Shown in pieces: positions 34,501 to 47,308 of a stretch of 64,000 nucleotides of DNA. Location: contig NTMA01000002.1 of the NCBI GenBank assembly GCA_002917075.1, forward strand, positions 992,001 through 1,056,000, given 5' to 3'. Each line of letters begins with the position of its first letter. The first letter of the stretch is position 1. Position numbers and translations under genes: made by a program. A model generated the notes under the pieces. It searched no databases and was not told the DNA's origin. It was given only the letters and a program-made list of their open reading frames with translations. The DNA comes from Hawksworthiomyces lignivorus. Taxonomy: Eukaryota; Ascomycota; Sordariomycetes; Ophiostomatales; Ophiostomataceae.

Positions 34501-37500
34501 GCTGGGCGACCCCCCAAGTCCAAATCTGCGGTAGCAGCGTCGAAGGCCCCAGGCAAAACACAACAAGCCCCAGCGCCCACACCCGCGCCCGCGCCAACGC
34601 CAACGCCAGCAGTGCCGCCACTACAGCCAATAGCGACCCGAAACAAGTCATCCACGAAAAAGTCGCCCACATCATCATTATCCGCGTTAATTTCTCCGCT
34701 GTCTTCTTCTTCCTCTTCTCATAACCCCCAAACTCACACCACAAAAACACCTCTCAATTCCCACCACCAAAACACAAGAAATTCAGCGGCAGCAGCAGCT
34801 GCGGCAAAGGCAGAAGCAACAAAAGATATGCCTGCCGTTGTTGAAGGCCCCGTTTCTGTGCGCTCTGTTTCTGTCGCAAAACGCGCTTCACAAAGCAGCG
34901 GCAGCAAAAACAAGAGCAGCAACGGCGCACTGCCATCACCATCGCTGAACAGCTCAGCTGCGCCTCTGGGCTCTGAGAGCTCTATGAGAAAGTCTGCGTC
35001 TGCAGAGGATGAAGAGGACCGTCGCGCTCGGCTGCGGCGCGAGTCGCGCAATATCACCAACGGTATCGGGCTTGGGCTGGGCGCCATTCCTGAGAGCTAT
35101 GCGCGTGGCAGCGACAGCATGAGCAGGCACGCTGGCGATGCTTCTTCTTCTACGCCTTCTGCGTCAGTTTCAGGAAGCCGACGCGCTCCTGCCCCAGACG
35201 CTACGCCCAGCCGTCAGCAGCTGCTGCAGACTCCTCAGCCACAGCAGAGTCAGCGTCAGCTGCGCGCGTCTACGACGGCGACGCGCACGACTCGGTCGGC
35301 GCGCAAACGGGCATTTGACGAGGTCGACGATGATCAGTCGCCGACCAGCGGCGCTTTCCCATCTGAGGAACCGCCATCGGCTCGGCTGCAGACGCCAGTG
35401 CCGCTTCAGCAAACAACAAGTGCGTCAAATCTCAACTCGCGCCCCGGCACACCTGGGCCTCGCTCCAAAAAGCCTCGCGTCGGCCCACGAGTCAAGACAT
35501 CGTGAGTATTTAATTTGGCTTCCATTTTCTCTCTTTTTTTTCAATTTACGAGCCTGTTGCGCGTCTGCGCGGCCCTGTAATTTGCTGCGTCTTTATCTCA
35601 TGCAGCGCTCATCTCACGGGCGGCGATGAGATCAGATGAGAGGGAAAAGCCACCTTTACCGTCGCTTTTTCATCCTAATCATCATAAATAAACCGCCAAA
35701 ACAGTCTCTCTTGATGGTGGAAGTGTATTCTTCAAACTTGGCATTCAGTCCTTGCTAACGGCATCCTACAGACCAGTGAAGCGGAAAACAGGCACGTCAG
35801 CTGGCGTGCCACGTCCCAGCGGAGAGCGCGGAAGCCCCGTGGCAAATGGCATTCCAAACAATCAAGTATGTTTTCACCATCAATACCTTCTACTATCGTC
35901 ATATTTCAATACTGCCTTTCTTTTTAACCCCTTCTTTGCCCTTTTTCTATCGCAACATTCCTTTTTTTCCTTTCTGTCTGCCCCAAAAGTTTCCCTCCCT
36001 TTATCGCCCTTCAGCCTTCGGTACTTCTTTGTACAGGCGCCTAGGCCTAATTCTGTCGGGCTTACGGCCAAACGCGTCTTCTGTTTCATACCCACTGATT
36101 GGAGCCCCACTGTTGCGACCAGCGTCTCTATGTCTTGCTCTGGCCCGGTTTAGGCATTCTTGTCCTGAGAGCTCAACCCGGATAGACAGAGGCAAAGCAG
36201 GCAGAAGGGAAAGCAAGAAGGCAGCAAAACAAATCGATTGTGACTAATCGATCCCCCGTACTGCTGTTTCTGTTTCTGTTTTGTTTTTGCCGATACATCC
36301 TCGGCCTACTGCATTTTCTTAGTCTATTTCCCGTGTTGTTGGGTTGTCTCCATTTCCGTTATACCTCGCTCCCCTATATTAGCTCGCAGGCGTCTGATCG
36401 TCTCGTTTCTTGCCACGAATCCCCCCCATTTATAAGACAAATATGCAGGACCACACCATGTTGAAGCATGGCGAAAAGAGATCGATGGCTGACACGTTCT
36501 TGTCCAATGCTCTAGGACGACAATGATGATTATTGCGCCTCATGCGGGGGCAGTGGAGAGCTGGTCTGCTGTGACGGCTGCACACGGTCGTTCCACTTCA
36601 ATTGCGTCGATCCGCCATTGCAAGAAGATGGCGACTTGCCTGATGAGTGGTTTTGTAACGTGTGCCTGAGCAGGCGCAACCCAGCCTCTCTTGTACACCA
36701 CTCTGGCGTTTTCGGCGCTCTCCTTAACGCCATGAGCAAGAAAAACTCGAGCGCGTTTCGTCTTCCGAGCGAAACACGTGACTATTTCGAGGGCGTCAAA
36801 ACCGGCGCCGACGGCGAATACGAAGATGTGGTGGTCCTCGGAACCATCCATCGGACAAGGTGAGGCTCTGCGTGACTAAGATTATGCTGTTTTCACTGAA
36901 CGCGAGAGCCCATTTTGAGAAGAGTGTTTGTCTGACCAAATTAGCAGGAAACGTGGCTATGAAGAGGCGCCCGACTTTTACCGAGTTCGAGATACTGATG
37001 GCAACTCTGTCCTCTGCCACAGCTGCAACCGCTCCGCAGAAGAAAGCAGGGCTATCATTCCCTGTGCATTTTGTGGTCTGTGGTGGCACATTGACTGTCT
37101 AGATCCTCCGATGGCGCATCCGCCAGTATTGCGGACCTGGCGCTGTCCGGCTCATGCCGACGATATCCTCGTCAGGCTTCCCGGCTTGCTCGGACCGGCG
37201 CACCGCTTCCGCAAGATCAAGGGTGCTCCTGTCATCAAGCCTGTCTATTCTCGTGGCCTGATCAATAATGGCTTCATTGAGTTTAACTCTGACGAGGAGT
37301 CTGAGAACAACAGCGGATGGAAAGACCTGAATACTTTTGGTCGCATTCAACGAGTCGGTGCCCGAGGCGTTCAGCTTGATTTTCTGGAACAGTAAGTGCT
37401 GCATTGTGTAGCCTTTTTAACCAAATTTAGCTCGTTACAGGCGAAAATGGCTGACATGTTTGTCTCTGTACCAGAGTACGAAAAGAACAGCGGCGGGGCA

Positions 37501-38805
37501 AACAACGGCATGCTCGAATCAACCGTCGCCAAGGACGTGTAGAAACCAGGCACGACACTGGCGTCAACAGCGACGCGGCCGTCCCAACAGCTTCTACTGC
37601 TACTGCGTTCCTTACTGACCGTCGTAGTATCGACGAAGCTCAAGCTGCTCATAACCTGACGGCACTTCATGGAAGCAGTGGCATTAATGTAGACCGCAGC
37701 GGAGAGCTGATCAATGCCCTTTTGGTAAGATCGTCTTTCGTTTCTACTTTATTTGAGAAAGCCCTTTCGTTCTTTAAGTCACTAACGAGCTCTGCAGTCG
37801 CAAGCGGATGAAGCTGTAATCTCTATGATAGCACAGGGAAGCGCTCTGAACATCGAGAACGCCTCAGCTCTGACGCCAGATGACCGAGTCGCTTTGGAAG
37901 CCATGCGCGCTAGAATTAGCCAACTCCTAAGCGCGCCTGCCATACATATGCCGAATTCAGGCCAGTTGGAACAGGCGCAATCTTCTGTCGTCCAGAGTGC
38001 TGCATCACTGCCATCGGGGGCACAGAAAACCGAGGTGGCTGGGCCAGAAACGGATAGCTTGGCAGCATCGCCATCGGAAAAATTTCCAAAGGAGGCATCA
38101 GAAAGCGACCAGCCTTTTGAGGAGCAGAAGCCCGTCACAGAAATCCCAGGACCATCAGAAATTCCGAATACTCCAGAACGCCCTGGTGCTTCAGACGTTC
38201 CTGACATCATGATGATAGATGCCCCTACTATCGATGGACTGCCAGCTACACGAAACGACAACAGCGAAGCGGGGGAAGGGAGAGAAGAGGACGCATCGAA
38301 GGGCAGCCCTGGTCAAATCACACACGAAACAAATGAGGTGATGAGTCTCGTGTCCGACAACGGCGACAGCGACCTGAACGAAGACGAAGAACCCCCTCCA
38401 GTGGCGACCCCCCTGACAGCTCCGCTTGAAGAATCTGCGTCTGCCGTATGGCCCGTGGAGCACCACAATAGCAACGGCAGCGAGCCTGGCAGTGAGGGGG
38501 ATGTCTTGCCACAACAATCGGAGGTGAGCTTGTCAGGTGAAGATGTGGAAAGCTTCTCTTTGTGTGGCCACAACGGCAGCAAAAAAGTCACCAAGGACAT
38601 GGTCGAACAAATGACAACAGGCTCCAACGAAAGCGACAAAGACGAAGGTGAAATCAAAGACAAACTCGACGGCAGACAGATGCTACAAAAGGAGGCACGG
38701 GGCGTAGAAACAGCGACTGCTATGCTGCCGACACCCTTGACACCTCCAGGAGCATCTTCCGATACAGCCGTGGACGAGCACAGTGAGCTGAGAGGAGACG
38801 CCTGA
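31522..38805 (+). CDS. Rco1-like double-PHD-finger protein (Rpd3S-type deacetylase complex)
   Basis: Six exons, 31522-35501, 35772-35865, 36516-36859, 36948-37391, 37475-37724 and 37798-38805, keep frame and give about 2039 aa. The long first exon is disordered (Gln, Glu/Asp, Ala and Ser runs) with two AT-hook-like motifs: KRPVGRPRSRR at about 424 and RRRGAGRPPK at about 990. It also has a folded block at about 545-660 (FYDFKRPRSDSN, AVDEALRHYRYPTAWALRTL) and TPxK-rich repeats at about 790-830. PHD1 is at about 1364-1410 (YCASCGGSGELVCCDGC). PHD2 is at about 1496-1545 (LCHSCNRSAEESRAI, WWHIDCLDPP). Paired PHD fingers around a conserved linker match Rco1, which with Eaf3 guides Rpd3S to H3K36-methylated genes and suppresses cryptic transcription. 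Length is well above yeast Rco1, through disordered parts. The 650-nt third intron is the least certain join. Confidence 0.88.
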
Positions 38806-40065
38806 ACTTGTCTACACTGCTCGCAAGAGAAATGGCGCAGGAGCAGGGAATGAGAAGGAGAAAAGAGTCGTGAGGAGATCATCGATGGAGTTGAGCGGCT
38901 TTATGCCACAGGAAGACAAAGGAAACGCGATGGCACCAATTGCACTTCAAGTTTTCCCGTTGTCGCTCTCCTTTCTTGTATTTGCTTATGAAGCATTTTG
39001 TAAACTTTGGGACTTTTATATGGGAGGGCTGATTTCTCTTCCTTTTTTGTTTTCTTACCTCTTATTTTTTGCAGACATTATTACCGGTTGTCATTCCTTG
39101 CATGCCCTCCCTATTCTTTTTTTCTTTTGTCTAACTTTCATCTTTATTTTGGCTTAGGAGCGATATACTGGCCTCACATGTCTCATTTTGCAAGGAGTCA
39201 CAACGAGCAGTCTTGTGCATACATACATAATAGGGAGCGAAGGAAAAGGAAGTCGAGAGAAAGATTGAATTTTCAAAGACTCTATATCAAGCCTAAGAGA
39301 TACCATTTTTTTTTGTTTTTCACCATATGGCACAACTCTCAGTTGTTCACATTTGACAAGGAAAATTAGGAGGAATCAATTTCACGCTTCTCTTCCACAA
39401 TGATAGACAATATAGTCTTTTACAAACCTGTCTCAACTTTTATCCAAGTAAAATCGGAGAACAATTTATTTGTTAATTCCATTTCTTAATCTATGGAGAC
39501 CCATTCAGCATCATAAGACCATTCTATACCAGTATAGGGAACAGAAACCAACAGCCGTAACAGAGCAGACGACACAAAATAAAAGAATGAGAAAAGAACA
39601 CCACATTCATTTATAATATATATAATACTCCTTCCAGTTTTGATGCTTTCTTTTTAGTCTGTGCTTGAATGTGCCCAGCGCTTTTTTTCCTACTAGCAAC
39701 ACACCGGTCACGTCTTGCCAAACCCAAAATCTAGCCCACCCTCCAAAAAAAGGCTCCTTGACCAGACCAAAATGTAGACCAGAAAAGGTCCAGGGAGAAA
39801 ATAAAAATAAAAATATACATCACTAGAAATCAAATAAAAGACAAGATCGAAGAAATGAAGAAAATTCCAAAATAGTACCGAGAAATGTGGCGCAAGTCAT
39901 TTAAATAGAACGCGAGGCAATTTACCTCTTCGTAGTATACTATTATTGCAGGGATGTCGTCGCTCTTCAGATGGTCGCTAAATGGGCCCAGAAATATGTG
40001 TGAAATTGAATCAAGATTCCGTCCAATTGACTTGTTTACCCAGATGCAGAAAAATGCACATCCGT
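38806..40065. other. intergenic, convergent 3' regions
   Basis: This lies between the Rco1-like gene (+) and the Puf gene (-). It is AT-rich, with several AATAAA-like and ATAAAA tracts at 39795-39840 that suit the minus-strand 3' UTR. No coding frame is convincing. Confidence 0.6.
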
Positions 40066-40682
40066 TTAGTGGAATTGACGAGGGCTCACATCGCGGTGTG
40101 GGTTCCGGCCGGTGCGTCCGCGCCTGGCGTTACCACCGCCGGCGCCGAGCTGCTCAGGCATGAAAGGTGGTGGGGGTCCACCATAGCCATAACTCGTGTT
40201 CATGTTGTAACCAGGAGGGATGAAAGGGGGCTGGCCCGCCAACACGCCAACCGGCGGGGGGATACTGCCACTGCCGTTTGATAAACCTGCATTGCGGTAT
40301 GCGTCAATGGAGGAAGGCGCTCCACCTCCATTGAATGTGTTAAACCCGGCCTGCACCGGTGGCGGATAGAAGCCATTCACATTTGGATTGCCGCGGTTCA
40401 GCATGCCCTGCTGGTATGGGAGCTGCTGGATCCCAGCAGGGGGAGTGGGCTGGGCTGGAATACCATATATCGGACCTGGGCCGTTGTAGGGGCTAAATTG
40501 GGGAGGCATCCCTGCTTCCACGGCTGCACCGTTATCACCACGCGACAAACCATACCCTGGCTCATAGCTGGAAGGGTTCGGCGAGGAGTTGAAGTACGGA
40601 CCCGCGCCGCCAGTAAAAGACGGCTGATTGCCATGTGGTGGCGTTCGCTGCTGCTGTGATAGCGGCAAAGGTTGCTGCTGCT

Positions 40683-40713
<31 letters not shown>

Positions 40714-43700
40714 TTGGCCCTGGTGATGCGGGTGAGCGTGCGGATGAGGTTGCTGTTGGTGCTGGTGGTTGTTTGGTTGGTTGTGGTGATTTTGGTGGTG
40801 TTGGTGGTTGGCTTGCCTCGAGGATGGACGCTGCTTCTCATTGCTGGAACTATGGTCACGAGACCCTCCTGCGCCGCCACCGCCGCTGCCACTGCCTCCA
40901 TTTCCGCTATTGCCTCCGTTGTTTCTCGTTGACAAGCCGACTTCATCCATCAGGCGCTTGTATCCTTGAGATGGTTGGGCTTTGATGTGGACCAGCACAT
41001 TTTTCACGCTCTCTACGATCTGGCTCCGCACCGTTTCCTCAAAAAACGGTGTTGTTATCACTTTGTAGATCAAAGTTGAACCACAAGCGTTGTCGCTGAG
41101 AATGGACTCGAGAACATGGTCATTCGGGGACGAAAAGAGAGCCTTGAGAATCGTGTCTCGTGCCTCAGGCTCCGTCTTTTGGTTAACAACCTTCAAAACA
41201 GTCAAGTAAGCCACTTTGTGGGTACACAAATTGACTAGGTAGGGAACAAGCTGAGGCGCCAGCACGGTGCGTCGCTGAGGAAAGGTGCATGTATCCAAGA
41301 ACCATGTAAGAAGCAGAGCACCGTTCGCGTTGGTTGCGAGCTGGACGCTGTTCAGAGCAATAGCAGCCGCTAACATGCGCTGCTGATCTTTGGTTGCGTG
41401 GTGGCTCTCTAGACATGCGCGCATGGCACGTGCACCGAAGCGGCCCTGGGCAACTTCCCAGAGTCTGCTCAACATGGTCTCGAAGATGTAGTCCGTGTAC
41501 GGAGCGCCAAACTTCAAGCAGCCCTGCAGAACATAGTTGCCGTACTGGTCCAAGAAGAGCGGAACCGTGTAGGGCCGAATGTGCTCGACAATGAGTGACA
41601 TCTGGTGCGGAGTCTTGCAAACGTCAATGATCTTTTGGGCAGCCCATGTGCCATTCTTGTGAATGCCAATCTCGGCCAGATGAGGGACAATCTCCACGAG
41701 CATAGCGTCGCGGAGGTCATCTGAGCAGTGTTCAAACAGTTTCTGCACCACTGTGTTACCAAGATAATCGGACGACAGCTCAGCGATCTCCGGTAACATC
41801 TCGACAGCGATGCGCTCAATTTCAGCTGGAGACAGGCTTTGGTTATCGATGCGTTTGCGAATATCGCGTAACTTGGGTGCGTCATAGACGCGTGTGCTTG
41901 AAGGTTCCGGAATTGGGGGGACCTCGTCGACAAAGGAAGTGAACTGCACGGCCTGCTTTAGATTTGCCGAGATCCGATAGGTATCTTCATCAGACGCGCC
42001 AAATTGGCGTACAATGCGCATAATATCACTTGTTATTTCGCTTAAAGCAGCAGGCGTCGAAACTGCTGGCGGCATCGCTCCTACACCAGTAATGCCTGCA
42101 GCAGAGGCGTCCGACCCAGTGGTAGCGCCACCAGCAGGACCGGGGCCGCCGGGGGCAGACGGACCACCAAGAACGCCGCCAGATACGGGACCTAAAGACG
42201 ACGCTAACTTTCCATCCGCAGCAAATGGATCGGGGCTTGGCGAAGGGAAAGCTCCGTCGTGACCCGGGGTGTTTGACGACGAAGGAGGCTTAGCAAAATT
42301 AATGCGCACAGGGCCAGCACCAGGGAAGATCTCCTTTCCATTCAGGCTTGCCTTTGCGGCAATGGCGCTCTCCACGCGCTCAAAGTTGACAAAACCACAA
42401 TTCTTCAAAGTGAGCACGCGAGCAGACAAGATGAGCCCATAAGATTTGAACATCTCCGTAAGAGTCGACGTGGTTGTTGAAGTTGGAATACTACCAAGCC
42501 AAAGAGCGCTTGTAGGACCTTCCAGGTTAGGTTCGTCGGCAGATAAGAGATTCGCAGAATTGCTGGCACCAGCCAAGTTATTGTTACCGCTGTTGTGGCT
42601 GTTGGAACGGCCAAGGGTCATAGCTGCCACGGCCTGAGGGAGCTGGTCATCAAAGTCCTTTTCTTCAGGCAGCTGGATGTCGGCTGCCGTCATACTGCTG
42701 TCCAGACGAGATGGTGTGGGGTAGTAACCACGCAAAACACGCGAACCAGGAGCGTCCAGCACACCGGCAGTCCTAGCGCGCGGTCGGCTGGCAGCGGCCT
42801 GGTTGGCAAATGCCTGGACAGCCAGGTTGTGGTTGTGGATGGCCGCATTGGTAGCGGCAATCTGGTCTTGCAATGCGGCCGCGTATTGGCTCTCAAAGTT
42901 GGCCATGTCGCTGTCGAATTCGTCCTCGTCTTCGTCGGCATATTTATCCTTGTTGTTGACAGAATAAGAACGGAATCGGCTAGCAGAACGAGTAAAGTCG
43001 GCCAGATTAGGAATGTATGGCGTCGCAAGGGTCGCACGCGGCGGCTGAGGGGTCTCGACCAGTCCTAGGTAGTCCAGAGTGCGCATGTGGACGTCATTCT
43101 CACCGGGCCCTTCTCTTGAAAAGGCAGATTGGGCCGGGGAGCTAGGGCCGTTGGATCCAAGACTAGCAATGCTCGCCAGCGTAGAACCGCGCTCGCGGGT
43201 CGTGGGGTTCCAGCTGCTAAAGATTGACGGGCCAAAAGGAGAGTTAGAGGTGGGCAATTGGCCAAAAGGAATCCGCTGAGGCATAGAGCCGGCACGGAGG
43301 CGAGACAAAAGTGCCGAGGACGAAGAGACGCCGGCCCCGCCGTCTATTGGTTCTAAGCCAGGCGATGGGGATTTGAATGGCGTTTGTGACGGCGTGGGCT
43401 GGGAAGTCTTTGGTGCGGCACCACCTAGGGCAGGTATGCTCAGCAAGCCATTGCCAACTCCCCCAGGGGAGAATCTTGATGGAACTGTTCCTGCACGGGC
43501 TCGGCGACCTGCCGGTGGTGGGAGAAAATCGGATGTAGACGGAAGCTGAGCAAAATCAGGAAAGCCATCGGTAGGCGATTCGGGTATGTTCTCACGAAGG
43601 GGTGTTGAGTTGCCGCTCGTGGGGGGGCCAGCCCATAGATTAACGGGAATCCCACCAATGCCTTCTTGGGCCTGAATTTCTCGAGCTCTAGACGAGGTGA

Positions 43701-44001
43701 AAAGCAGTCAGTCGAGAATAGTAAAGATAAATGCATAGAGGTGGAAAGGGGCATACCGTTTGGCAAACAGCCGACTGGATGCTCCTAGGTCATGGGAGGG
43801 CGATCCAGCGCCGGATCTTGAATTCGCCATTTTGGAGGCACTGCCCAGGCCAGGGGTAGGAAGGCCGAATGGGGAACGGCCAGATGTAGAAGCGGATGGC
43901 GGATCAATCGGTGACGGATTCGATGTTGCAGGTGATGTTGAACGTTGACTCCCCAGCTGTGGGAAGCTATTAAGGGTCAGGTCAGACCTGGAACTTGACA
44001 T
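40066..44001 (-). CDS. RRM plus Puf-repeat RNA-binding protein (Jsn1/Puf1-Puf2 type)
   Basis: Exons 44001-43757 and 43687-40066 join to 1288 aa. The intron (GTATGC..TAG, 69 nt) has a GACTGAC branch. A Ser/Pro-rich N-terminus of about 470 residues is followed by an RRM at about 473-552 (SALWLGSIPTSTTTSTLTEM, with RNP1-like CGFVNFERV). Puf/Pumilio helical repeats follow at about 715-1010 (SSDYLGNTVVQKLFEHC, HKNGTWAAQKIIDVC, DQYGNYVLQGCLKFG, GRFGARAMRACLESH). The C-terminus is rich in Gln, His, Asn and Pro, with a 16-residue Gln run. RRM followed by divergent Puf repeats is the layout of yeast Jsn1/Puf1 and Puf2, which bind mRNAs of membrane-associated proteins and affect their stability or location. 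Targets here are unknown. The ATG has A at -3. Confidence 0.94.
40668..40716 (-). repeat. CAG/CAA polyglutamine tract
   Basis: A mixed CAG/CAA run encodes 16 consecutive Gln in the C-terminal part of the Puf protein, flanked by His-Pro-rich sequence. The CAA interruptions would limit length instability. Confidence 0.85.
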
Positions 44002-47000
44002 TATGAATTATTTGCAGTCTCTTGTATCTTGTGTCTTCGAGACCCCCTTTGCTGGTCGTCTATATGTTCATTAAAAATCAGGCGATGTCTCTTGGTGTTA
44101 TTCTCGTCCACATCAACAGGTCTCGGACTGAACGCGTAAGCGAATCGTTTTCGGGTTGGTCGAAATATAGAGGGTGAAACGACATGAAGAATGTCGTGGG
44201 AACGGACGTGGAGGTCGAAGAAGCAAAGTAAAAGGAGCGTCGTGGAGCAACAACAGATGAAAAGGTCGGATAGCAAGCTCTGCTCAATGGACTTAATCCC
44301 TCGTTGAAAGAGGATGGAGTCTAGGCCACCTGCAGAGTTGAATGCCTGGAGACGTCGTGTGCCGTCGTTGTTGGACAAAAAAGTTGCTCAGAAGGAGAAT
44401 GCAACATAGACGCATTCGCCAGAAGACTGCAAAATGCTGCTACTTCAACTCTATCTTTAAGAGCCCGATATGTCGTTATGATATCTGCCAATTTCTGTCA
44501 GAGTCTGCTGAACTTTCTTGAATGCTGGTCTTTTGTTTGCTGGCCAGTGTTGAGAAGGCTGTGGCTTGTATGGTGGGACTAGGAGACGAGGAGCAAGGAA
44601 GGAGAATCAATAAGAAAGCGAAGTAGAAGGGTGCCAGCAGGAGGGAATACGGCAGTATATCGTTCGGATTGGATTCGGTCGTCGCAAAGGGCCTGAAACC
44701 AGTAGGAAGAAGGAAGAAAGAAGAGATGACGAGTTGAGCAATACAAAAAGTATATAGACAAAATGGAGTATGTCAGAGAATGCAAGAATCAAAATCGTCG
44801 TGAAAGGATGGTGAGAAGATGCAGGTCGCTTCTATGAGGAAAAGGAAAAGAAAAAGAAAAGAGAGGTGGATGTGGGTCGAGTTTCAAGTTCCAAAGAGAG
44901 AGAGAGAGAAAAGGAAAAATGAAGCTGTAAATTTTTTGGGGAAAGCTTTTCTTGAAGGGGGGGTTGATTATCCGTGCAAATGTCTGCAGGAACAGGCCAG
45001 AAAAGGGAGATATACCAAACAAAAAAAACAGCGATCGGGCAACAAAATCGATAGATTGCTTGCCGAGCTTTTTAAAGTCGTAAAAGAAATTGAAGAACAA
45101 GACTATGAAGTTCGTAAGTAGGAATAAAAGGAGTACGATTCTAAAATATACAGGCTTTGCCTGGAGAATGAAAAGTATCAAGAGATGATGGCATCTGAAA
45201 GAAGGAAAAGGGAAAGGGAAAGCGGGAACGGTGGGAAAGGGATGCGTTAGATAGGATGGGATGGGATGATGGCGGAGGAAAGAAGAAAGAGAAAGGACCA
45301 CCCAGAATGGGCAAAATAAGGGTGAGATGCAAGAAAACCCATGGGTAGAGGAGGAAGGAACGAACAGCGGTCGGGGGAGGGGTTTTGTCAGTTAATACAG
45401 CAGGAATAATAAGGACCAGCTGCTAGCACTAATATGGGGCAAAAGAATACAGAGTACAGAGAGCTATTTACTGTAAGTAGCATATGTATGCAGCAAAAAC
45501 ATATGTGTGGAAACTGAAGTATTAGCACCTGACTACGGAGTACAGTACAATGTATATTTGTATATGTGGAAGGGTACGGGGTACATATGTCAGTTAATCC
45601 AAGCAGTGTGCCTATCAGCATCCGAACGTGCTAAAGTACACCACCATGAGTACGAGGACTCGCAGTCGTACCCTTCAAAGGCGCACATCATTAGACGCCA
45701 ATTCAGGTTGGGAAAGGGGGTACCAAGCAACTCGACAAGTATACGTAGGGCGCGGGTCAGATCCAAGTGGGAACCTGTCCTTAGGATACGTAAGACATGT
45801 TGAGGCACAGAACCTCTCGAGCAGCTTTGGTAGGGGGGAAACAGAGATAGCGGGTTTCATCCCTGAGAGATCCCCAATATTACAGAGTCGTCAAACCAAG
45901 CCAAACGGACTCTTCGCTCGCTTTTCCATGCTGTAGCGTAGGACGGATGGTGGGGAATCAAAGGACGAGAAAGGGGTGCGTAGAGTTTACTCCGTAAGGG
46001 GGGTGAAAATAAAAGGCGCTAAACCGAACAACGGGGAGGAGAGCCTACCAGATGCAAAGCAAGAAAAAGATAGCATGGCAGGCAGATGCGAAGAAACGGG
46101 GAAGAAAAGGAAACCAGAGCGAAGATTTTTAAGGCAGCAACAGAGAGGGTAGTCTTGGAGAGGAACTGAAGAGCACACGAAATGTTCACACTCTTGATTC
46201 AACTGCTAGGTGACGGGGGAGGACTGCTCGTGCTTCAACAGAGAGGCTCTTTCGCTGCTTGCCTCATGCGCGCGAAAGACCTGGTAGAGAAGAGACGAAG
46301 ACTACTAGCTTAACCTTCAAGGGCTGCTGGTTGCGCGCTGCGGCAATGCAGTTCAACCAACCGTACCAAGGGGCTGACGACGACAGCAGCAGCAGCAGCA
46401 GCAGCCCTCAATGGGCGCAAGACAGAGAGCCGGCGAGCAGATAATTTGGCCTGCCAGAACAAGCATGCGTGTTCGAGAAGGAGTGACTTTTTCTTTAAGT
46501 GCATACGAGATGCGATGGGATTATCAGCTGCCATTGGCCCATTCACATATGCATGCGCGGGAAAAAGACCTTGCTTGTTCAATCTTCCTTCCTCTCACCA
46601 GTCTCTCACTCCCTCGCTCACCCACTTGCTCATTATCACTCTCTTCCTTCTTTGCTCTATAACATTGCACAAATTAAGAACGGGAGGACACGTTTGTTCC
46701 CACAGACACGGAGGAACTGCGCCTATTCGTTCTCCTTCCTCACCCGATGATTTCGTTTTTCATGCTTTCTCTACTCCCTACGTCTTCTAACTCTGCGCGT
46801 TTGTGGGATGGGTGGTGTGGCGCCCCTTTTGCTCCCCCCCTTTTCTGCTCGTCTTCTGTCGATTTCTTCTTCTGATTCTCCCACCTTTCCTGCTGCGTCT
46901 TTCCTCCTATACGTCGTATGTCATACCCCAATTCCAGGTCCCCTTGACATGCCAATCAGATGGCAGCCCTCGGACGATCTGAAACGAGGGCGTGCTTTTC

Positions 47001-47308
47001 TCACTTTTTCTCCCATTGCGGTTGTCCACATTCTACACGCCACGACCTTCCATTACACAGGTTCATTTTCTTTTACCTTGCGTTTTAGCTTTGCTTGTCT
47101 TCTCTGCCGCTTCGTATTCTTTTCTGCCTTGTACATTCATCACATCCATGCCTCAGGATGCCATTGGTGAAGCAGTAGACAATCTGGGGCAAAACGCGGA
47201 CACGGCGCGGGACCTGTCCACTAGTTCTCTCTATGTCTTGTCAAAAACGATAAGCCAGAGAGGGGAATCCATCCCAGCTAGCACAGCTTTCCCCAGCGGC
47301 AGAGCAGC
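44002..47308. other. 3.3-kb gene-poor region
   Basis: The first kilobase should be the promoter and leader of the Puf gene (-). Purine-rich tracts on the + strand at 44840-44920 and 45190-45300 read as C/T-rich for that gene. Two TACGGAGTA-type 9-mers lie at 45534-45542 and 45988-45996. A strong C/T tract on the + strand at about 46584-46660 and a leader-like stretch to 47308 suggest a plus-strand promoter for the tentative gene that follows. A short ATG frame at 47148-47312 (54 codons, MPQDAIGEAVDNLGQNADTA) could be an upstream ORF. I recognise no gene here. Confidence 0.5.
45534..45996. repeat. pair of TACGGAGTA-type motifs
   Basis: TACGGAGTA lies at 45534-45542 and its reverse complement TACTCCGTA at 45988-45996. 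They are part of a set of seven exact copies in this window, all intergenic. Confidence 0.85.

Noticed and set aside
31522..35505. Reading the first exon of the Rco1-like gene as a separate gene
   Set aside because: A canonical GTGAGT donor lies exactly at the stop, the next exon restores frame, and the N-terminal FYDFKRPR block and PHD fingers are, to my knowledge, parts of one protein in related fungi.
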